NCBI GenBank assembly: GCA_963573385.1
Contig: CAUYLG010061814.1
Location: 1-64,000 of the forward strand
Reading direction: 5' to 3'
DNA from: Cacajao melanocephalus
Lineage: Eukaryota > Chordata > Mammalia > Primates > Pitheciidae
Length of the DNA stretch: 64,000 nucleotides
Positions 12,131-23,340 of this stretch are shown here, piece by piece. The position numbers and the translations under genes are program-made. Under the pieces are notes generated by a model, which made no database searches, was not told where the DNA came from, and was given only the letters and a program-made list of their open reading frames with translations. Position 1 is the stretch's first letter; each line of letters opens with the position of its first letter.

Positions 12131-12765
12131 AGATGTATACAGACTAGCTAATTAATGACAGAGAGTTGTTAAGAAGCTACAGAGCTAAGCAAACCCGAAA
12201 AAAAGTGTTCTTATATGTAATCGGTTATTTTTGATTTGTGGAAAATATACTTTCTTCCCCTCTAATAACAAGCAGGAAAATCGCTATTTTCTGTTTCGCC
12301 CATAGGTATATCTGCATACAAATAATTCAAACAAAACTAAACTTTCAAACTTCACGCTTTCCCAAGGGAATCATCTTTTATTAGAAATAGTCACTTCAAA
12401 GGTTTGAATAAACGCAAGGGTTTTTTTAAACACTGGAAGCAATTTACATTTTTGTGTGTACATTCTCTAAATGATTCTGATCAGATTCAGAGACTTCATC
12501 CTGCCAGGAATGTTATGAAAGTGTGAAACTTCTTAACACAGGGATATCAACCAATTAGTGACAGAAATTGGCTGAGTATTCAAGACCCCAAATAAACTTT
12601 AGATCAGATGAATTTCTGACCCAAACTCAAGAACTGAAAGTAGGAACGTGTGTTGCATTGGAACCTCTTCAACAATAGCAAGGTCCTTTAAAAGCATATT
12701 AGTTTCTGCCAAATGGCATTTACGACAACAAGTTGACACTGTCTTTATCACCTTTACCAAAGTTT
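12131..12765. other. AT-rich DNA, nothing recognised
   Basis: No gene, RNA or repeat family recognised. Confidence 0.4.
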
Positions 12766-12769
12766 ACAA

Positions 12770-12935
12770 AATGCCTTCTCACCCAATAAATTTTATTTAT
12801 GTCCTCTTTAAACAATTCTATGAGTTCAATCCTATTATTCTTCTCATTTTATGATGAGAAAGCTAAAGATCAGGCTCAATAAGAATTGCACAGCTAAAAC
12901 ATGGAAGAACAGAATCTTGAAGCCAGATTTTATTT
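12770..12935 (+). repeat. Diverged MIR SINE
   Basis: Partial MIR order: caattctatgagttcaatcc, attattcttctcattttatg, atgagaaagctaaag, then gaattgcacagcta. It is strongly diverged. Confidence 0.55.
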
Positions 12936-13299
12936 TAATATATTGGAATCTATCCTAAGCTGTTTTGGCCTGAAATTGTCAGATGGTTCTATATCAAGCA
13001 GTGTGGGAGAGTAATGGTGATGGTAAAAGAAACCTAAATGATTTAGAATGACAGTGTATGCATTACAAATATTCTAGATTAATAGTAACATTTTTGCATG
13101 TCTTGATGCTAAGCTGAACTACATCAATAAAAGATTTAAATTGCTAACTAGTCCTGTCTTAGTAACCATTGAAACCAAGTAATATGAATAAACTAGCAAA
13201 GACCTGAGACTTGGGTAAAATCCAGGGCTGATGATCATGGGTGTGCATTGACACAGCTATGCTAATTGGTAATGTCTAGCAACCTTTCTGATTAATGAA

Positions 13300-13412
13300 C
13301 ACTTGCAGTTAGATATTAAATGATGTTTTCTATAAGCCCGACTCTAAGCTAGACAGTTTCTGATACTTGAGCTCATGAAATCTTTACACAACCACTCTGT
13401 GATAACCATCAG
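13300..13412 (+). repeat. MIR-like fragment
   Basis: The middle part aagctagacagtttctgata, then gagctcatgaaatctttaca and accactctgtgataacc resembles the MIR 5' half. A T-rich run follows at 13420-13446. Confidence 0.45.
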
Positions 13413-13446
13413 CCTGTTTTTGTTCTTTTTTTTTTCTTTTTTTTTT

Positions 13447-13900
13447 GCCCCATCTTAAATAAATTGCAAATTTTGTGATGATGATGTTCTGTATCTCACA
13501 CAGGCTGTAGTTGTAAGGACACGTACTAGAAAAAGCAGAAACCAGCTATATTTAGGTAGAGGAGAGTGGCAGTAGGTATTTCATACTTGGGGCAATTATA
13601 ATCTGTGGTATAGCCATTGCAAGAGAGATTTTTTTTTAAATCTGCTTATCTTCCATTAGGTTTTATTTGCCTTTGACAAGACCTCTCCCTTAGCATAAGC
13701 TCACATAATACACAACAGAATGCCAATGAAGCATGGACAGCTCTCAGTGCTAGAAATCCTTAGGAAATCATCAATTCCCCACAGGGACTGGAGTCATTGA
13801 TTCCCTCCTGGGACCTGCCTTTAGAAAGAAAGATCTCAGAGGAATTTAGAAGAAGCATTAGCTCTGTCAGTAAGCCCAGAGGGAAAAGTAGACAAATTCC
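13447..13900. other. No gene or repeat recognised
   Basis: Unremarkable sequence with a T-run at 13630-13637. No coding potential seen. Confidence 0.4.
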
Positions 13901-13904
13901 ACTC

Positions 13905-14010
13905 TCAATTCAATTTAATTCAGCAAGTATTTATTGAGCCTAACACAGTCTTCAGGATACAAAAGTAGAAGAAGACACAGTCTTCCTTGTCCTCAAGAAA
14001 CTTCACAGTT
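13905..14010 (-). repeat. L2 3' end
   Basis: The phrase ttcagcaagtatttattgag followed by cttgtcctcaagaaacttca matches the reversed L2 3' end. Confidence 0.65.
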
Positions 14011-14597
14011 AAGAGTGGCAGAATTATGAACCACATAATATTTAGAATTCTCTAAATTCAAAAAAGAGAGGCTTCTCCCTGAAGGTAGTCTAACTCTCTG
14101 AGCCTGTTTCATTCAGAGTGAACAAATATCACCTGCCTCTACATGATTGTCTGGATCAAACGACATGATGCATATCAAATACCTAAGATATGGTGAGAAC
14201 ACAGCTAAGGCTGGTCATCATCACACAATAATTAAATATTGTTGTTTTATTGACTTGCTGAATTCTTGTGTAAACAAGAATTCTATCATACTTATAAGAA
14301 ACTAAATCGGTTGCTGATGTGATTGTAATTTGCTTCCTAGCTTAATTTTTGGTGACAAGAGATAAACAAACCTGTTTAAAATGGTTGCAAGTAGATCTGT
14401 GCACCAAGGATGAACAAGACGTATTCCTATGAGACATATCTCAACATGGCCCACTGATATTTTCCAGCTGTTCTCTGCCTGGTCTTTCCTCTGCTGTGTT
14501 CATAATAGTTTGTCAGCTCTTCCTTGTTTGCTACGCACACTTGCTTAGCATTGCAAACACAGATAATCAGAGTACAGTGGTTCTTTAACCTTCAATC
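14011..14597. other. No gene or repeat recognised
   Basis: No supported feature. A short imperfect inverted arrangement, gaattcttgtgtaaacaagaattc, lies near 14260-14283 (arms gaattcttg and caagaattc). Confidence 0.45.
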
Positions 14598-14598
14598 A

Positions 14599-14636
14599 TC
14601 TCTCTCTCTCTCTCTCTGTCTTTCTCTCGCTCTCCC
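14599..14636. repeat. (TC)n polypyrimidine microsatellite
   Basis: A run of tc units followed by imperfect ctgtctttctctcgctctcc. Confidence 0.85.
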
Positions 14637-14907
14637 TGGAAACAACAGAAGGATCTGGATTTACTCTTCCCTTTGCAGTTGTTTTAACTTGGGTTTGTGT
14701 TGTGCCTACATATGAATCAAATTTCCTAATATTAAATAAACAAAGCTAATAAAGAATGAGCTTCAGCAGAACAAAGAAAGTCTGTTATCTTGAGCCAGTG
14801 ACTTGGATAAGAGTCTTAAAGACCAATTAAGAAGGATATTTTGAAGAGGGGAAAAAATAAAAAGCGCTTGCATTTTACAAATGAATGTGAGATATGCGTG
14901 CAGGTTA

Positions 14908-14962
14908 GAAAATACCAGTTGGATTTACTTTATTTTCTTGAATTGGAAAATACCAGTTGGAT
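14908..14962 (+). repeat. Short tandem duplication (38-bp unit)
   Basis: The 17-mer gaaaataccagttggat occurs exactly at 14908-14924 and again at 14946-14962. This looks like a partial tandem duplication with a 38-bp period. Confidence 0.85.
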
Positions 14963-14974
14963 ATATGTCAACTT

Positions 14975-14983
14975 CACACACAC

Positions 14984-15026
<43 letters not shown>
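14975..15026. repeat. (CA)n microsatellite
   Basis: CA dinucleotides interrupted once by tacata, with an uninterrupted run of about 17 units at 14992-15026. Confidence 0.9.
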
Positions 15027-15028
<2 letters not shown>

Positions 15029-15099
15029 ACCAGCCAGAAATAGACTTGCCCTAAGTATTCTGGAGCGCTACACAAGAAGAGAACCACATATATGTCTCA

Positions 15100-15700
15100 A
15101 TATTTAAAAGCTTTAAAAATAATAAACAATTAGTTAAAATCTGTTTCTCTCTGCTACCTCAATAAACATAATTTACAGTGACCTGAAATGTCAGATCTGA
15201 ACTTAGAATTGTGGGACTTCTCTGAGTCCACTGTTGCAATGTGGCACTAAGGGAGAACCGGCACCTAGCCTGTACCCCTTCTCTTTTCACCTCTGGCTTT
15301 GATCCTTACGAAGCACCTCATTCAGAAGTCTATGCCTCCCCTAGCCTTGCACACCGGAGCTCCATTCACACCCACTGCCTAAAGCCTTCCTTGGTCACCT
15401 GCAGGCCTAGTGGTGTGCAGATCAGTGGCACAGTACATCCCCAAAAGACACGCCCAGGAAGAGGCCCTTTCAGATGCAGTAAGTGGGCTGAAAGATATCT
15501 GAGCAGGGATGGTTTGAATCATTGGTACTCATAGAATAAACTACAAAGCGGGGTACAGGCTCAGGGTATGCTGAGTCCCTTGGCCCCATGGGACTCCTTG
15601 CTCCACAGAGAGAAGTAGGACTCACTACCTCCTCAAAAAGTAGTCCGTAGACACTGCACTCCAGCCTGGCGCCTGGTGAATTCAACGTACAGTGATGGTT
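15100..15700. other. Unidentified moderately GC-rich segment
   Basis: The segment from about 15240 to 15700 is richer in GC and CpG than its surroundings and has a 97-codon open frame on the plus strand (15241-15534). A short match to the Alu phrase actgcactccagcctgg occurs at 15653-15669, but no other Alu sequence surrounds it. I could not assign it to any gene or repeat. It ends at the LINE-1 insertion point. Confidence 0.4.
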
Positions 15701-15710
15701 AAGAAGTGCT

Positions 15711-16211
15711 ATTCTGCTATTAGCAATTGCAAAGACATGGGACCAACCTAAGTACCCATCAACCAATGAGTAGGTAAAGAAAATATGGTTTATATACACC
15801 ATGGAGTGCTACTCATCCATAAAAAGAAAAGAAATAATGGCATTCACAGCAACATGGATGGAATTAGAGACTATTATTCTAAGTGAAGTAACTCAGGAAT
15901 GGAAAACCAAACATCGTATGTTCTCACTTCTAAGTGGGAGCTAAGCTATGAGGACGCAAAGACATAAGAACGATATAACGGACTTCGGGGATTTGTGGGG
16001 GTGAGGTTGGGAATGGGGTGAGGGATAATTGAGAACCTCTCTGCTGACTACATATTATGTATGCTGTATACTGCTCAGTCGATGGGTACACTAAAATCTC
16101 AGAAATCACCACTAAAGAACTTATCCAGGTAACCAAAAATCAGCTGTGCCCCCAAAACTATTGAAAGACAAATTGTAAAAAATAAATAAATAAATACCAG
16201 AAATAGAAAAA
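15711..16211 (+). mobile_element. 5'-truncated LINE-1 (L1PB/L1PA-like 3' end)
   Basis: Matches the end of L1 ORF2 and the 3' UTR: gcaaagacatgggaccaacc, tatatacaccatggagtgct, gtatgttctcacttctaagt, then tcagaaatcaccactaaaga. The tail is A-rich with taaa units. A 10-bp target-site duplication, aagaagtgct, flanks it (15701-15710 and 16212-16221), which fixes both ends and shows target-primed insertion. It retains only about 500 bp and has no intact reading frame. Confidence 0.92.
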
Positions 16212-16221
16212 AAGAAGTGCT

Positions 16222-17481
16222 TCTCTGGAGTGTGGAGCCTGACAGAGGTCTGTCTCACCTGCATCTAGGGATGGTAGTGGCCATAAGCAGCCTGTGCCTC
16301 TGTCACTGCTCTGAAGATGTACACGGAGTACAAAATCAATGACCTGAGATTCTTCCTGGTGCCTATCCAGCCCTCATGATGGTCAGTGGCTAACCATCAA
16401 TCTGATTTTAGCTGTGAGTCATTCAGCCCCAAATGAGGCTACCCAGTTATTTCAAGTCCACCTTCCTGCCCCTTGAATGGATGTGCGAGAACACCAGAGA
16501 TGATCATAAGAAACACAACTTCAGTATCAAAGAACATGCCTTCTCTGCTATGATTTTTGTGACTCCAATGCAAAGTAGGTCAAGAAATGCAAAAATAATC
16601 AGTGTGCTTTAAACTGAGAATCAGTTCCTAGATATCCTATAGTTGTTTTCAAATGCAGGTATATCTCTTCCTATTTAATTTCTTTTGGTAGGTAGACGTA
16701 GAGGGAGTCCTACTTTATTCCGAAATATCCTTGAGTCACAGCCCCTGGACTCCAGTTACTGAAAACATTACAACATTGATCAGAGCTATGATTCTGAACT
16801 AAAGGATGTCTATTATTGGAGGGCCCTGCTGTTGGGCAATATTAAGAGTGCTAGAGGGACTTTAAAAGGATATTAAGGGTCCCTAAGATACGAAACAGCT
16901 CCCCTGACTGTCATGATTCTGATACACAGATCCCTGAATGAGAACAGGTAGAGAGGGCAAACACCAGGTAGGACAAGGAAGACTCTGACTTAGAAGACTC
17001 TATATTTTAGAAAAATTTCTTTCAACTTATTAAATGCTTGATGATAAGGTCTTCTGAAGGATCAAAAGGAATTGACCTCAGGTCTTCGAAAATTATCTTC
17101 TTCTCCAGTGATATCTCTTCAGCTCTAGGTAAGACAGAAAGAATGTTTTTGGCATTTTAGCATTATCATCTTTTATGAAAACCTCACGTTCTCATAAAAG
17201 AGGAGAACTACATTTTCCCAAAAGCACAGGATTTGCCATCTTCATTCTCCAACTCATCACCAAATAGAGACATTTGGAAGATTGAGATTTTGCTTTGATA
17301 TTTAGAGTGGGAAGACATGTTTCAGAAGGTCCATTTTTAGGAAATGACTAATTATTTGATTAGCAACATTACTAGTAGAACAGGTTGATATAAAGTGGAA
17401 AGCAGGGAATCATCAAGTTAATTTATAATTCAGCCCAAATGTGCACCAGAATGACTGCCTTAAAATCCTATCCCATCACAT
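16222..17481. other. No gene or repeat recognised
   Basis: Unique-looking sequence. No open frame of note and no clear repeat consensus. Confidence 0.4.
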
Positions 17482-17670
17482 CAATGGTTCTCAAAGTATG
17501 GCCCCTAGACCAGCAGCAGTAGCATCACTCAGAAACCTGACAGAAACACAAATTCTCAGACTCCACTACATATATATGTGGTCAAAATCTCCAGGGGCTG
17601 GATCCAGCATCTGTGTTTTACCAAACCCTCCAGATAATTCTCATGCATGATAAATTAGAGAGCCACTCTG
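17482..17670 (-). mobile_element. MER5-type hAT transposon
   Basis: Begins caatggttctcaaagtatgg and ends agagccactctg, the reversed MER5A/B layout, with internal cagcagtagcatcactcaga and atctgtgttttacc. It is a non-autonomous, non-coding hAT-Charlie element. Confidence 0.85.
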
Positions 17671-17677
17671 CTAAATC

Positions 17678-17857
17678 ACTGATTCTCAAGCCTAGACGCT
17701 CATTAAAGTCACTCAAGGAGCACATAACAAACACCAATGCAAGGCCCACCTTAGTCCAATTAAAACACAACTCATGGGGTTGAGGCCCAAACTTTTCAGT
17801 AGTTTTTAAAGTTTCCTAGGTGGTTCTAATATGCAGCTGATAGTTGAAAACCTCTAT
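17678..17857 (+). mobile_element. MER5-type hAT transposon, opposite orientation
   Basis: Begins cactgattctcaagcct and ends tgaaaacctctatg, with internal ttaaagtcactcaaggag and cctaggtggttctaatatg. It lies seven bases from the preceding MER5-type element and points the other way. Possible 8-bp duplicates (gctaaatc / gctgaata) match at only 5 of 8 positions. Confidence 0.8.
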
Positions 17858-17859
17858 GC

Positions 17860-18975
17860 TGAATAATTTTAGTTTTATGAACCTTGCTCTCATTTACTCC
17901 TAAGCAAACTTTCATCCATGAATCAGTAGGCCATTTGCAAACAGGGGCATGTTGTCAAAGGCCTATGCAACTAAGGTTTGGTCCCAAAGTCAACCTGCAC
18001 TTTAGACACAACCAAATTCCCATGTTCCAGGTTACAGAGCATCATTTGCACAGCTGCAATTATTTCAGCCATGGCTAAAAATGAGAAGGGAATTATTTAG
18101 CTTGCAATCTTTTTGCATGTTTCTAGAGAACATGTCACCTGTCACTCGGAATGAGATGTGCCTCCCCCTCTCTCAGGATGTGGTATAATGAGGTCTCTCT
18201 CTGAGCTCTGAATGCAGAAATGTATTTATGGCACAAAGGGAGATTTATGTATTTTCTAAAGATCCTGGAAGCCAATAATAGCCTTGACTGACTCTCTGGG
18301 GCTCCAAATGAAACTAGATTGTATTTGGATATAAATCTGGATGCATTGTAATCTTAGCTCTGTTTCCCTCCACTAAAGGCCAGATGGGGCACAGGACTTT
18401 TGAGGGGAAAAGAAATAAAATTATTGATAAAATGCATTTAAAAATACTAAACCAGGAAAGAGTGTTTTGCTATAATCTGCAGGAAAATCTCAAAGATATC
18501 ATGTGTAAGTCCCATCTTGGTTAGTATACTAATGAATTCTGGGATAACAAAGATTCTATACAATCACAGCTTGGTAGTAACATATTTTTTAATGTCATAG
18601 AAAGTTGTAGGGAAAATACATTCTGTGAAGAATTTGTCCCAGGGTAAGTAAGGGATTACAGTACTGGTTAAACATTTGCCATCTGATAAGTCCCGTCACC
18701 TCCATCATTTTATCACTCAAGGAAGTATGAATAACAGAATGAAAAGTTAGAAATGAAACTGATATGCATCATGGCCAGGCCTGTAATAGATAGGATGACG
18801 CTAGTGCTTGAGAAGACTGAGGGTGGGGCAGGTGATAAACAGTTTTAGAATCACTCTGGCTCTGGGGTGTGGCATAGATTCCAATAGTTAAAAAGAGTTG
18901 ACACAAGGGAATATATGAAAATATTCTCAGTAAGCAGAGGAGGAAGATGCATTGTGAGTTGACAGGAGAAAGCAA
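17860..18975. other. No gene or repeat recognised
   Basis: No supported gene or repeat over about 1.1 kb. Confidence 0.4.
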
Positions 18976-19290
18976 TTTTTTTTTTTTTGAGACTGGATCT
19001 CACTCTATCTTAGAGGTTCAAGTGCAGGAGTGCAATCACAGCTCACTGCATGCATACCACATCTGAACCTTGACCTCCTGGGCTCACAAGAACCTTCCAC
19101 CTCAGCCTCTCGAATAGCTGGGACCACAAGTGCATGCCACTATGCCCAGCTAATTTCTTTTTTATTTATTGTAGATACTACATCCCACTATGTTGTCCAG
19201 GCTGGTCTCCAACTCTTGGGCTGAAGTGATCCTCCCACCTCAGCCTCCCAAAGTATTGGAATTACAGGCATGAACCGCAGTGCCCGACCA
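18976..19290 (-). mobile_element. Alu SINE (old, AluJ-like)
   Basis: A full-length dimeric Alu in reverse: T-run, gagactggatctcactctat, ggctcacaagaacc, the A-rich linker region as ttcttttttatttattgtag, gttgtccaggctggtctcca, and the end gaaccgcagtgcccgacca. High divergence fits an old subfamily. The flanks show only a weak duplicate (agaaa). Confidence 0.93.
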
Positions 19291-20430
19291 GAAAAAAATG
19301 GAATTTGAGTGATGTTCTAAGTAGTACCTGAAAGTCCCATCCAGTAAAGCCTAGTCCCCACTCCTGGCCTTAGCATTTTCTGAAATAATTTGTTTTTAAA
19401 AAACTAAGCATACTTCTGCAGTGTTTGATCTTGACAAATTATATTCATTACTCGTCAGCTGGAACCAGCTATAGATTTGTGATCACATGCAGGAGGACAT
19501 CGGCAGAGGACCAAATCTGCAGAAGCTGGGTGAACAGAAGCCCAAGGGCTATTGTTAAGTGCCCTGGCAGAGATGGCAGCTCAGTGCTGCCGTGATTCTT
19601 ATCCTCCTGGATGAGGGACCTATATTAATTTTGGCCACTGCCATTTGGTGACTTGATAAAAATAAAATAGTATCTGTCCTATAGAACAAAACCAAGAGTA
19701 GCACAAATGCCCTGAAGACATTTTTTCCAAATAAATTACATGTGTTTGTTTTTCACCATGGGGGTCAGAATCGAAAAGCTAACAGGCTCCAGAGGGATAG
19801 TGCATGCTAATTCCGCTGATGGTAAAGGTCCTTTAAAATGCCACTCACGCCTGAAGCACTGATGAGTTTGCAAGTCGCCAGGCTGGAGGTATGCTGTGCA
19901 CGCTCCCATTGGAACCCATTAGATGGCCTATAGATAGATAGGCGCTGAACAGCCACACATGCATACACGCCATTCAGAAGTTTAAAAAAATTACTAAGCA
20001 ATTACACAGATTTTCCAGCTCTAACAACAAGGCTAATGGCAGCCCATTTGCAATCAAGTACAGTAGATTAGTATGGCATAAAGGCAGCTAAACTGTTTAG
20101 CATCAGGCTCAAAGCTCCCATAGAAATTACGTTCAATCGCAATTCACAGAAAATGATGGGGAGGGGCTGTGTTTTATGTCGCATGCACTGGATACCACAC
20201 TCATCCACCGTGGATGCAGACCATACCCCACCCTCAAGCTTACACACTAAAAGCTACAGAGACACTCTCTCAACCAGCCTACAAAATACATAGACTCTTC
20301 AGATACTTACAAGGAAGCAGAAACATTTATAGCTGGAAGTGAGCTTCGTTTGACCACTTCCCAGTTTATGCATGAGACTTCTCATTGTATGCATGAACAC
20401 ATACACATGCACATGCACACACACCACACT
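19291..20430. other. Repeat-free stretch, possible regulatory DNA
   Basis: No repeat consensus is seen over more than 1.1 kb. The part from about 19740 to 20230 has balanced composition, several CpGs (gattccgctgatg-like, cactcacgcc, cgcatgc) and homeodomain-type ATTA/TAAT cores (gctaattccg, agcaattaca, gctaatgg). This suggests, but does not show, a conserved enhancer. No coding frame was recognised. Confidence 0.35.
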
Positions 20431-20532
20431 AGGGTGACTAACTGTCTCAGTTTTCCGGGGACTGTCCCAGCTTTAGCACTCAAAGTTCTATGTCCTGAGA
20501 AACCTCTCAGACCTAGAAAAACGAGGTCACCC
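20431..20532. mobile_element. Short palindromic DNA-transposon-like element (MITE)
   Basis: A 102-bp unit bounded by inverted ends gggtgac...gtcaccc. The interior carries ggggactgtcccagctt and cctgagaaacctctcag, which resembles short hAT-like elements rich in cccggga motifs. I do not recall the exact family name. No clear target duplication is seen. Confidence 0.55.
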
Positions 20533-20819
20533 CAACATACATAGTCCTGCAATGAAACCTACCTAATCTAAAAAGCTAATGTTAGAACCTCTTCCAAGGA
20601 AGCGTGATGCCAACAAAATCCTGTTCATGGGAAATGGCCCTATTACCTAAGTTGGGTTCTTTTTGGAGTGTCAAATGCACAAAATGCAGACACTATATGA
20701 ATTTCTACCTGTTATCGCATAAATCAGAGCGTCACAGTACTTATTAAGAGTTGTAATTAACGATCTATTTAATCAATCGTTTGCTTAGTATCTGTCATTT
20801 GCTGCCATAACCTTCATGA

Positions 20820-20935
20820 CGGCAAGGTTGTGATCACAGATTTGTTCGCAATTTAATGCCCAATGCCTGAAACAGTGTCTGGCTCACGGGAAGCATTCCA
20901 TAAATATTTGTTGAATTGAATTTAAAAATTCAGAA
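20820..20935 (+). repeat. L2 3' end
   Basis: The phrases cctgaaacagtgtctggctc and cataaatatttgttgaattg follow the L2 3' terminus. Confidence 0.75.
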
Positions 20936-22380
20936 GAAAAGTCTGTGAGTATTGTGGTGTGGTGTGCAGAGAGTTTAAACTGAGCCACCCTGGTAAAGCC
21001 TACCCTCTTTCTACAAATAAAAACAAACCCAGAGAGTCCATAGTTGCTCTTTCACAGGCTAAAACTGCCCCCATTCCACCCTGCAACCTCAATATCAATC
21101 TTTGTTTACTGTGACTACTACTATTTCTTCTAATAGCAACAATAGTAGCTATAAAAAGAAAGTTGTTTGTTGTCTACATGGCAATAAAGCATAAGGTAGA
21201 GTCCTCATCTTGTCTCAGAGGAGAGTCACCATTCTTATGGCAAAGGATTTTTGGGGCACGCTTGTCACCTCTTCACTGTGCTGTAAGTCTCTGGAAGGAA
21301 CAGGCTGGACTCAATTCAAGGGGCTAAAATCCATCACTACTCTGTAAGAAAGTGCAGGGCATGCAAGCCCAGGCCTTCATCTGACTCTGGAGGCTGAGCT
21401 CTTCTCAGATGGGGCATTTGATGTGCCAGCGACTCCAAAGCCTAGAATAGTGGCCAGCACTGACCAGGAGTACAGTGTTGGAGAAATTTCTGTTGGTGGT
21501 AAGTGGGAAGGTGTAAGAAAAGATGCCGATTGGAGGAAGAAATAAATGAATGATAATGGAGAACACCTCAGGCTTACTTTTTCTCCAGTCCTTGCACAGG
21601 AGACAGCACATGGTAAGTGTGCAACGACACAAATAGAATATTGGAATTTCCATTAGAAACTGCATACCTTCCTGAAGTCAGAGGGGAAGAAAACAAAACC
21701 ACGAATGCTGTATTTCCTCACATAAATGAAGAAAATTATCTAGCCCCATCAGTTCAGCGGATCAGCTAAAGTCACATGGTGTGATACAAGTTTCACATTT
21801 GACACAACCTGTTCCTTTCATGCCCTCTCCAAGAAACCTCAGCAACCAGTGGCAGCCTGTCCAGTTCATTTCTCTCCTCGTCTGTTTAATTTCCTCCTGC
21901 AAGACCAGCAGCAGCTCAATTGTGGACGACGTAATTCAATAGATTCTCAGATATGTCTTGAGTCAATTTTAATTCTATTTAAAGGACAGTCGATAGAGTC
22001 ATCTCTGGGGCTTTTGGAGATGAATTTCATATTTCATACACTGAACAAAGTGGAAGGGAGAAATGTACTTCTCTTTAAAGATATAATGGTTAGGTTTCAA
22101 AAACGTTCCGTGTCTGTCCCACTTCTCCAATTCAACAAGATTCAGGCCCAAATTCGGGAAATAATTGAGGAAATCTGAATGGCAAGGGAGGGATACATCC
22201 ATGAATAGAAAGCTATAGACTGACCATTGCCTTTTGAGATCGTCAAAATGGATCTTGCAGTCACTGTCCTTCTCAGGGATTCCGTACCCCTTATACTTAC
22301 TGACTTTCCCTGCATGCACAGTCTTCCCTCCACCAGGGCACCAGAGATGCTACTTGCTTTTCTTTTTTATTTTTCTTCCT
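20936..22380. other. No gene or repeat recognised
   Basis: Holds a 109-codon plus-strand open frame (21849-22178) and a 106-codon opposing one (21999-22319). Neither shows a recognisable domain, splice context or codon bias. Otherwise nothing was identified. Confidence 0.4.
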
Positions 22381-22387
22381 CTTTCTT

Positions 22388-22620
22388 TCTTTTTTTTTTT
22401 TTAAAGCTTTGAACTTCTGGGCTCAAGTGATCTTCCCACCTCAGCCTCCAGAGTAGCTGAGACTACAGGCAGGTGCCACCATGCCTGGTGTTTTTTGTGG
22501 TTCATTTTTTGTACAAATGGAGTCTCCCTATGTTTCCCAGGCTGGTCTTGAACTCCTGGAGTCAGGCCATCCTCTCACCTCAGCCTGTTGAATAGCTAGA
22601 ACTATAAGTGCATGCATTCC
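22388..22620 (-). mobile_element. Truncated old Alu (AluJ-like)
   Basis: A T-run, then the reversed Alu phrases gggctcaagtgatcttccca, cctcagcctccagagtagct and ttcccaggctggtcttgaac. It lacks the usual sequence directly after the T-run and the far end, so it is truncated or internally deleted. Confidence 0.85.
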
Positions 22621-22659
22621 TTGCCTTTCATGTGTTTTCATCCCTCCATGAGAACTTCA

Positions 22660-22916
22660 AGATCCACAGAGCTTCAAGATCCAGCTCAAATGCCATACCC
22701 ACCATGAAGTCTTCTCTTTTGCTCCTCCCTCCCCCTCATCCCCACTCTCACACTGGAAGGAAACTTTCATTAATATTACTTTAATTGGGGCACTTATTAT
22801 GTTTTATCTCATGTTTTTCCATCAAATTTACTGGCTTTATTTCCCCAGCTCATGTGCAAGTTGTTTGAGTGCAGGGTTTATGTATCTGATTTATTTGGCA
22901 TCCTCCTGTATTAGTC
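22660..22916 (+). repeat. L2 3' region
   Basis: The phrase agatccagctcaaatgccat, then aagtcttctcttttgctcct, and further gagtgcagggtttatgtatc follow the L2 3' region. A short duplication of cttcaagatcca occurs at its left edge (22654 and 22672). Confidence 0.7.
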
Positions 22917-23340
22917 AGGTGTTTTGGTTGTTGGTTTGTGGTTCTAATGGTCTATAACGAATATACCGAAAGCTTCACTGGCTCACATGTGCAACAGTGA
23001 CTTTCCTCACTTGGGTTTGAAAATCAGTTGGGCTGAGTTCAGGTCTGCTCCACAGATCTCTCAACCCAGGATAAAGAAGCAGCAGCTACCTGGAGCAGGC
23101 TCTTCCTGTGTGAATAGCAGGAAAGCTAAAGGTCAGGCCATACCACCAAGTACATTGAAAGCCTGTCCCATGTCACATCCCATGCCACTGGGTAAAGCAT
23201 GGCACATAACCAAGCCCGAACTCAGTACAGAGTGAATATATACTTTGCACTGCAAAGTCATGTGGATGCATAACTTTATGCTATTTACCACACTCTTGCC
23301 ACTCCACAGCTCCCCATGGTGCTTAAATAGGTATCCAGGA
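22917..23340. repeat. Possible ancient interspersed repeat, family unresolved
   Basis: Phrases such as gaagcagcagctacctggag, ggtcaggccata, cataaccaagcccgaactca and tgcaaagtcatgtgg recur in human genomic repeats as I recall them. I cannot name the family with confidence. Confidence 0.35.

Noticed and set aside
15653..15669. Alu insertion suggested by actgcactccagcctgg
   Set aside because: No other Alu sequence surrounds the 17-mer, so it is a chance match or an unrecognisable remnant.
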